The notes under the pieces were generated by a model. The model saw only the letters and a program-made list of their open reading frames with translations, searched no databases and was not told the DNA's origin. The position numbers and the translations under genes are program-made. Shown here piece after piece: positions 13,434 through 17,809 of a DNA stretch of 17,809 nt. The stretch covers positions 1 through 17,809 of the forward strand of contig DISL01000007.1 of NCBI GenBank assembly GCA_002421845.1, written 5' to 3'. How positions within the stretch are numbered: position 1 is the stretch's first letter; the number at the start of each line of letters is the position of its first letter. Source of the stretch: Epsilonproteobacteria bacterium UBA6211. Lineage in GTDB: Bacteria > Campylobacterota > Campylobacteria > Campylobacterales > Arcobacteraceae.

Positions 13434-13640
13434 ATGCAAAATATAAAACTTGTAGTTTTCAATCTTTTATTAGCCATGAGTTTAAGCGGATGCGTAGCAG
13501 AGCTTATGGTTATGGGTACTGCCGTATCAGTTGCGGCGACTGCACAAGAAGTTGAAGATGACCATGACGGTAATGTATGGGACTATGTCAAAGATAAATA
13601 CAACTCTTTGAAATCCTATGCGGAAAGAAAGATGAATTAA
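13434..13640 (+). CDS. Small lipoprotein of unknown function
   Basis: The 68-aa product starts MQNIKLVVFNLLLAM and has a clear lipobox L-S-G-C with lipidated C20. A second hydrophobic stretch (V-A-E-L-M-V-M-G-T-A-V-S-V-A-A-T-A, 21-37) follows directly, then an acidic/polar C-terminal helix (about 38-68: E-V-E-D-D-H-D-G, then Lys/Tyr-rich). The mature protein would be under 50 residues and could lie along the membrane or span it. I recognise no family. An open frame extends upstream to 13389, but that start would put 15 residues ahead of the signal and inside the upstream gene; ATG 13434 places the signal peptide correctly, 1 nt after the adenylyltransferase stop. The ribosome-binding site is weak (GGAT), so it may rely on coupling. 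Confidence 0.65.
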   Translation: MQNIKLVVFNLLLAMSLSGCVAELMVMGTAVSVAATAQEVEDDHDGNVWDYVKDKYNSLKSYAERKMN

Positions 13641-13663
13641 CTACTTTTTAAGTGCTTAAATGG

Positions 13664-13669
13664 TATAAT
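13664..13669 (+). promoter_or_regulatory. -10 box (TATAAT) before carB
   Basis: AAATGG-TATAAT in the 65-nt gap before carB is a consensus -10 with the same GG-TATAAT style as the gatA promoter. The start would be near 13676, giving an approximately 30-nt leader with GAGGAA (13695-13700). No attenuator-like or pyrimidine-responsive hairpin is visible in this short leader. Confidence 0.65.
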
Positions 13670-13705
13670 CTCAAAATTTGTAAATAAAAATGATGAGGAA
13701 TTTAT

Positions 13706-16700
13706 ATGCCAAAAAGAGAAGATATTAAGTCCATTTTACTTATCGGTTCAGGTCCTATCGTTATAGGTCAAGCTTGTGAGTTTGACTATAGCGGTACGCA
13801 AGCTACAAAGACTCTAAAAGAGCTTGGTTATAGAGTTGTTTTAATAAATTCAAATCCTGCTACTATTATGACAGACCCGGAATTTGCCGATAAAACTTAT
13901 ATCGAACCTATCACGGAAGAAGTTGTTGCTAAAATTATAAAACAAGAAAATATAGATGCTATACTTCCGACAATGGGTGGTCAAACGGCGTTAAACGTTG
14001 CAACATCAATGTATGACAAAGGTATGCTAGAGGGTGTAAAATTCCTCGGTGCAAACCCGGCAGCTATCAAAAAAGGTGAAGATAGACATTTATTTGCCGA
14101 AGCTATGAAAAAAATTGGTATGGATTTACCAAAAAGTGCAAATGCTTACAATCTTGAAGAGGCCGTAAGAGTTGCAAAAGAGATAGGCTTTCCTGTAATC
14201 AGTAGGGCATCATTTACCCTTGCCGGTGGTGGTAGCGGTGTAGCATACAATATGGAAGAGTTCAAGGCTTTGGCACAAGCAGGTCTTGAGGCATCTCCTA
14301 TCAATGAAATAGAGATTATGGAATCTATGCTTGGTTGGAAAGAATATGAAATGGAAGTTATCAGAGACAAAAACGATAACTGTATCATAGTATGTTCGAT
14401 AGAAAACCTAGACCCTATGGGTGTACATACCGGTGATAGTATTACTATAGCTCCTGCTCTTACACTTACGGATAAAGAATATCAAAATATGAGAAATGCA
14501 TCTTTTGCTATCCTGAGAGAAATAGGTGTTGATACGGGTGGAAGTAACGTACAGTTTTCAATAGACCCAAAAACAGGTAGAATGATAGTAATCGAGATGA
14601 ATCCAAGGGTAAGTAGAAGTTCTGCTCTTGCTTCTAAAGCAACAGGTTATCCTATAGCAAAAGTGGCTACATTACTTGCGGTAGGATTTACACTTGATGA
14701 GATTACAAACGATATTACCGGAACTGCTGCATCATTTGAGCCTGTTATTGACTATATAGTTACAAAAGTTCCTAGATTTACATTTGAAAAATTCCCTAGT
14801 GCGAATAGTACATTGACTACATCTATGAAATCCGTAGGTGAAGTTATGGCGATAGGAAGAACTTTCAAAGAATCTATCCAAAAAGCTCTTTGTTCACTAG
14901 AAACAGGACTTTGCGGTTTTGATGAAATAGAAGGTGATTTAGAGTTTGTAAAAAAAGAGATAAGAAGACCTAACGAAAATAGAATTAGATATTTGATGCA
15001 AGGTATGAGACTAGGTCTTACTAATGAAGATATTTTTGACTTAAGTAAAATAGACCCTTGGTTTATCTCACAGTTTAGAGGAATATACAATCTTGAACAA
15101 GAAGTATTAAATGCTAAAACTAAAGTTTTAACAGATGAAAAAATGCTAAGAATTTTGAAATCTGCAGGGTTTAGCGACAAAATGTTATCAAAACTTATCG
15201 GATGTAGTGAAAATGATGTTTATAATGCTAGAAAATCACTTGGAATCAATTTTGAATACAATGAAGTTGATACTTGTGCCGCTGAATTTAAAGCATTAAC
15301 TCCTTATTTATATTCTACTACGAACTTAACTGCTTTACCACAAGCTCAAAAAACAAAAACAAGACCTAAAGTTATGATTTTAGGTGGTGGACCAAATAGA
15401 ATAGGGCAAGGTATAGAGTTTGATTATTGTTGTGTTCATGCTTCTTTTGCACTTGCAGAGATGGATATAGAGACTATTATGTATAACTGTAATCCTGAGA
15501 CTGTAAGTACGGATTATGATACAAGTGATATTTTGTATTTTGAACCAATAGATTTTGAACATGTAAGAAGCGTTATAGAAGTTGAACAACCAGACGGTAT
15601 TATCGTTCATTTCGGTGGTCAAACACCACTAAAACTTGCAAAAGGTCTTGATGCAATAGGTGCTAAAATCATAGGAACACCGGCACGTGTTATAGAACTT
15701 GCCGAAGATAGAAAACTTTTTTCTGCTTTTGTTGATAAACTAGGTCTTTTACAGCCTGAAAACGGTACTGCAGTAAACAAAGACGAGGCTATAGCAATAG
15801 CTACTAAGATAGGCTATCCTGTGCTTGTAAGACCTTCTTTCGTTCTTGGTGGACGTGCAATGAGAATAGTTTATAATGAAGATGAACTAAGTCAATATAT
15901 GGACGAGGCTGTATCCGTATCAAATGATTCTCCTGTTCTTGTAGATAAATTCTTAGACCGTGCGGTAGAGCTTGACGTGGATTGTATTTGTGACGGTAAA
16001 GAGGTGTATATAGGCGGTATTATGCAACATATTGAAGAAGCAGGTATTCACTCAGGTGATAGTGCTTGTTCATTGCCTCCTGTTTCTATTCCGACAGCAC
16101 TTATAGAAGAGCTTGAAACAAAAACAAAAGATATGGCACTAGGACTTGGCGTAGTAGGACTTATGAATGTTCAATATGCTATACACAAAGGTAAAATTTA
16201 TCTAATTGAGGTTAATCCAAGAGCAAGTAGAACGGTTCCTTTTGTAAGTAAAGCTACAGGTATGCCTCTAGCAAAAATTGCTACACGTGTTATGTGGGGT
16301 GAGACGCTAAGAGATGCACTTAAAGTATATGATAAAAATATAGTAATGGAAGAAAACGGAGTATTAAAACCAAAGCTTAAATCTCATATAGCTATCAAAG
16401 AAGCAGTATTCCCTTTCAACAAACTAACAGGTGCAGACTTGTTACTTGGACCTGAAATGAAAAGTACAGGTGAGGTTATGGGTATAAGTTGTAATTTCGG
16501 TATTAGTTTTGCTAAATCACAAAGTGCAGCTAAAAACTTCTTGCCTGTAAAAGGCGGTAAGGTATTTATATCGTTAGCAGACCTTGATAAAGAGTTTGCT
16601 CCTGAAATAGCAAAAGGGCTTATAGAAGAGGGCTTCAGCATCGTAGCAACTGGTGGAACATATACATCTTTGGTTGAAAGCGGTATAGAATGTGATAAAG

Positions 16701-16957
16701 TGCTAAAAGTTAGCGAAGGAAGACCTAATATTACAGACCACCTTACAAACGGTGAGATAGTAATGGCTATTAATACAAGCGATAATAAAGCAATGACTAA
16801 AAATGACGGTATAGAGATAAGAAAAACTGTTCTTAGAATGAATGTCCCTTATTTTACGACTGTTGCAGGTGCAAAAGCATCTGTAGAGGCTATCAAAGCT
16901 CTTAGAAGTAAAGACGGTATAAGCGTTAAATCTATACAAGAGTTTTTAGCGGAATAA
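13706..16957 (+). CDS. carB: Carbamoyl-phosphate synthase large subunit
   Basis: CarB (1083 aa) makes carbamoyl phosphate from bicarbonate, ammonia supplied by CarA, and two ATP, feeding arginine and pyrimidine synthesis. The two homologous halves are complete. The first ATP-grasp unit (about 1-400) has G-S-G-P-I-V-I-G-Q-A-C-E-F-D-Y-S (14-29) and E-M-N-P-R-V-S-R-S-S. A helical oligomerisation domain follows (about 405-550). The second ATP-grasp unit has G-G-G-P-N-R-I-G-Q-G-I-E-F-D-Y (about 559-573) and E-V-N-P-R-A-S-R-T-V-P. The C-terminal MGS-like allosteric domain begins near 948 (K-V-F-I-S-L-A-D), where UMP and ornithine act in E. coli. carA is not in the window. It has its own promoter and Shine-Dalgarno; a heptad element begins 7 nt after its stop. 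Confidence 0.98.
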   Translation: MPKREDIKSILLIGSGPIVIGQACEFDYSGTQATKTLKELGYRVVLINSNPATIMTDPEFADKTYIEPITEEVVAKIIKQENIDAILPTMGGQTALNVATSMYDKGMLEGVKFLGANPAAIKKGEDRHLFAEAMKKIGMDLPKSANAYNLEEAVRVAKEIGFPVISRASFTLAGGGSGVAYNMEEFKALAQAGLEASPINEIEIMESMLGWKEYEMEVIRDKNDNCIIVCSIENLDPMGVHTGDSITIAPALTLTDKEYQNMRNASFAILREIGVDTGGSNVQFSIDPKTGRMIVIEMNPRVSRSSALASKATGYPIAKVATLLAVGFTLDEITNDITGTAASFEPVIDYIVTKVPRFTFEKFPSANSTLTTSMKSVGEVMAIGRTFKESIQKALCSLETGLCGFDEIEGDLEFVKKEIRRPNENRIRYLMQGMRLGLTNEDIFDLSKIDPWFISQFRGIYNLEQEVLNAKTKVLTDEKMLRILKSAGFSDKMLSKLIGCSENDVYNARKSLGINFEYNEVDTCAAEFKALTPYLYSTTNLTALPQAQKTKTRPKVMILGGGPNRIGQGIEFDYCCVHASFALAEMDIETIMYNCNPETVSTDYDTSDILYFEPIDFEHVRSVIEVEQPDGIIVHFGGQTPLKLAKGLDAIGAKIIGTPARVIELAEDRKLFSAFVDKLGLLQPENGTAVNKDEAIAIATKIGYPVLVRPSFVLGGRAMRIVYNEDELSQYMDEAVSVSNDSPVLVDKFLDRAVELDVDCICDGKEVYIGGIMQHIEEAGIHSGDSACSLPPVSIPTALIEELETKTKDMALGLGVVGLMNVQYAIHKGKIYLIEVNPRASRTVPFVSKATGMPLAKIATRVMWGETLRDALKVYDKNIVMEENGVLKPKLKSHIAIKEAVFPFNKLTGADLLLGPEMKSTGEVMGISCNFGISFAKSQSAAKNFLPVKGGKVFISLADLDKEFAPEIAKGLIEEGFSIVATGGTYTSLVESGIECDKVLKVSEGRPNITDHLTNGEIVMAINTSDNKAMTKNDGIEIRKTVLRMNVPYFTTVAGAKASVEAIKALRSKDGISVKSIQEFLAE

Positions 16958-16964
16958 TTAATTT

Positions 16965-17039
16965 AGTGGATAGGTGGTAGTGGATAGTGGATAGTGAAAT
17001 ACAAAAAAACTCAACACTTAACACTCATCACTCATCACT
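16965..17039. repeat. Bipartite heptad-repeat element at carB/Sua5-like junction
   Basis: The left array is AGTGGAT, AGGTGGT, AGTGGAT, AGTGGAT, AGTGAAA (16965-16999). After an A-rich spacer the right array is CAACACT, TAACACT, CATCACT, CATCACT (17012-17039), which read on the other strand is AGTG-based as well (AGTGATG-type). The two arrays therefore face each other like the arms of an imperfect inverted repeat. The element covers the whole intergenic gap and the first 17-18 codons of the next gene. Confidence 0.8.
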
Positions 17040-17460
17040 CTTTCTAGTTCAAACAGATACCACCGTAGGGTTTTTATCCAATGATTTGGATAGGCTCTAC
17101 TCTTCAAAACAAAGAGACAAATCAAAAAAAATACTTCAAGAGGTAGATAGCTTCGCTACTCTAAATACTCTTACGAGAGTACCAAATAAATATAAAAAGT
17201 TGGTTCGTAATAGTAAAAAAACAACTTTTATATATCCAAACGGGGAATCTTTTAGGGTAATAGACAAAAATTCAAAACACCATAATTTCATCTCAAAATT
17301 TAAAATTATGTATTCTACAAGTGCAAATATAAGCGGTGGAGAATTTGACGAAACATTCGCAAGGGAAAAAGCAGATACAATAGTGGAAACTGATTTTAGC
17401 ATTTCATCACCGTCTAAAATATACAAAATATCAAATTATAAGAAAATAAGGGTAAGATAA
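16987..17460 (+). CDS. Short Sua5/YciO/YrdC-family protein with repeat-encoded N-terminus
   Basis: The family includes the threonylcarbamoyl-AMP synthases of tRNA t6A synthesis. Conserved parts here are V-Q-T-D-T-T-V-G-F-L (21-30), S-K-Q-R-D-K-S-K (40-47, resembling the K-x-R ligand motif) and S-T-S-A-N-I-S-G (110-117). At 157 aa, of which only about 138 are family-like, it is shorter than classic TsaC/Sua5, so t6A activity is uncertain. Residues 1-18 are low-complexity (D-S-E-I-Q-K-N-S-T-L-N-T-H-H-S-S-L) and come from a heptad repeat. The start is GTG 16987, itself inside a repeat unit, with repeat-derived AGGTGG 9 nt upstream. The next in-frame start (TTG, at about 17086) would delete the conserved TDTTVGF. 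The stop overlaps the mog ATG by one base. Confidence 0.8.
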   Translation: MDSEIQKNSTLNTHHSSLFLVQTDTTVGFLSNDLDRLYSSKQRDKSKKILQEVDSFATLNTLTRVPNKYKKLVRNSKKTTFIYPNGESFRVIDKNSKHHNFISKFKIMYSTSANISGGEFDETFAREKADTIVETDFSISSPSKIYKISNYKKIRVR

Positions 17461-17809
17461 TGGTAGCAAAAATAGGAATTATAACAGTAAGTGATCGTGC
17501 AAGTGCAGGAATCTATGAAGATATTTCAGGAAAAGCAATTATAGATGTTTTAGGGAGTTATTTGAAGTCTTCTTGGGAGAGTGATTATAGGGTGATACCT
17601 GACGAAAAAGATTTAATAGAAGAAACTCTTATAGATATGATAGATAATAATAAATGTTGTTTAGTTGTAACTACAGGTGGAACAGGACCGGCACTTCGTG
17701 ATGTTACTCCTGAAGCAACGGAAGCTGTATGCGATAGAATGATGCCTGGATTTGGTGAACTTATGAGACAAGTGAGTCTTCAATATGTTCCAACAGCGAT
17801 TTTATCGCG
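17460..17809 (+). CDS. mog: Molybdopterin adenylyltransferase, N-terminal part (gene runs off window)
   Basis: Mog (MogA) adenylates molybdopterin before molybdate insertion in molybdenum-cofactor synthesis. The first 116 codons are present; the 3' end lies outside the window. Family features are the opening A-K-I-G-I-I-T-V-S-D-R-A-S-A-G (3-17), V-I-P-D-E (about 46-50), and the nucleotide/MPT-binding T-T-G-G-T-G-P-A-L-R-D-V-T-P-E-A-T (about 75-91), followed by P-G-F-G-E-L-M-R. The ATG overlaps the Sua5-like stop (TAATG), so the two are cotranscribed, probably from the carB promoter. Mog implies that the organism uses Mo- or W-enzymes such as nitrate reductase or formate dehydrogenase. No truncation or frameshift is seen in the part present. 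Confidence 0.95.
   Translation, partial: MVAKIGIITVSDRASAGIYEDISGKAIIDVLGSYLKSSWESDYRVIPDEKDLIEETLIDMIDNNKCCLVVTTGGTGPALRDVTPEATEAVCDRMMPGFGELMRQVSLQYVPTAILS

Noticed and set aside
14752..15180. 142-codon open frame on the minus strand inside carB
   Set aside because: It lies wholly inside conserved CarB coding sequence, has no recognisable motif or Shine-Dalgarno, and has shadow-type composition. Other minus-strand frames (for example 9609-9905 and 17136-17426) were rejected for the same reason.
16965..17039. Possible CRISPR array from tandem repeats
   Set aside because: The units are 7 bp without spacers, and no cas gene is present.

Overview
The window reads as chromosomal DNA from a Campylobacterota (Epsilonproteobacteria) bacterium, possibly a Sulfurimonas-like or related sulfur-oxidiser. 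The reasons are low GC, alpha-operon proteins of epsilonproteobacterial type, -10 boxes of the TATAAT/TACAAT type without a clear -35, frequent TTG/GTG starts and 1-bp TAATG overlaps. The genus is an inference; no rRNA, tRNA, phage, IS or CRISPR is visible. Every gene lies on the + strand.

Layout. (1) 1-2055: the tail of a TPR protein overlaps trpC (tryptophan synthesis); a heptad-repeat element follows, then the membrane protease htpX. (2) 2145-3960: a family-4-type uracil-DNA-glycosylase-like protein on a probably leaderless transcript, then a large lipoprotein whose stop codon lies in the loop of a perfect 11-bp hairpin. (3) 3961-7132: the alpha operon rpmJ-rpsM-rpsK-rpsD-rpoA-rplQ, preceded by a promoter and an approximately 99-nt, strongly foldable leader (4040-4138), and closed by an excellent intrinsic terminator. 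rpmJ (37 aa) is an added small gene. (4) 7160-7888: a 2-oxoglutarate/Fe(II) oxygenase-like protein. (5) 7936-13640: gatA, guaB, metX, xseB, a YgjP-like metallopeptidase, a ThiF/MoeB-like adenylyltransferase and a 68-aa lipoprotein, all tightly packed. (6) 13706-17809: carB, a short Sua5/YrdC-like protein and the start of mog.

Most genes are housekeeping: translation and transcription machinery, Gln-tRNA(Gln) or Asn-tRNA(Asn) amidation, purine and pyrimidine synthesis, methionine and tryptophan synthesis, molybdenum cofactor synthesis and envelope proteolysis.

Two non-coding signals stand out. One is the alpha-operon leader, a candidate ribosomal-protein autoregulatory RNA that begins where the promoter predicts the transcript to start. 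The other is a set of short tandem 7-bp (heptad) repeats at four places: upstream of htpX, between guaB and metX, inside the ThiF-like gene, and at the carB/Sua5-like junction. They keep the 7-bp period while varying in unit sequence. At two loci they form bipartite, inversely oriented arrays around an A/T-rich centre, and in three cases they supply coding sequence or translation-start signals to a gene.
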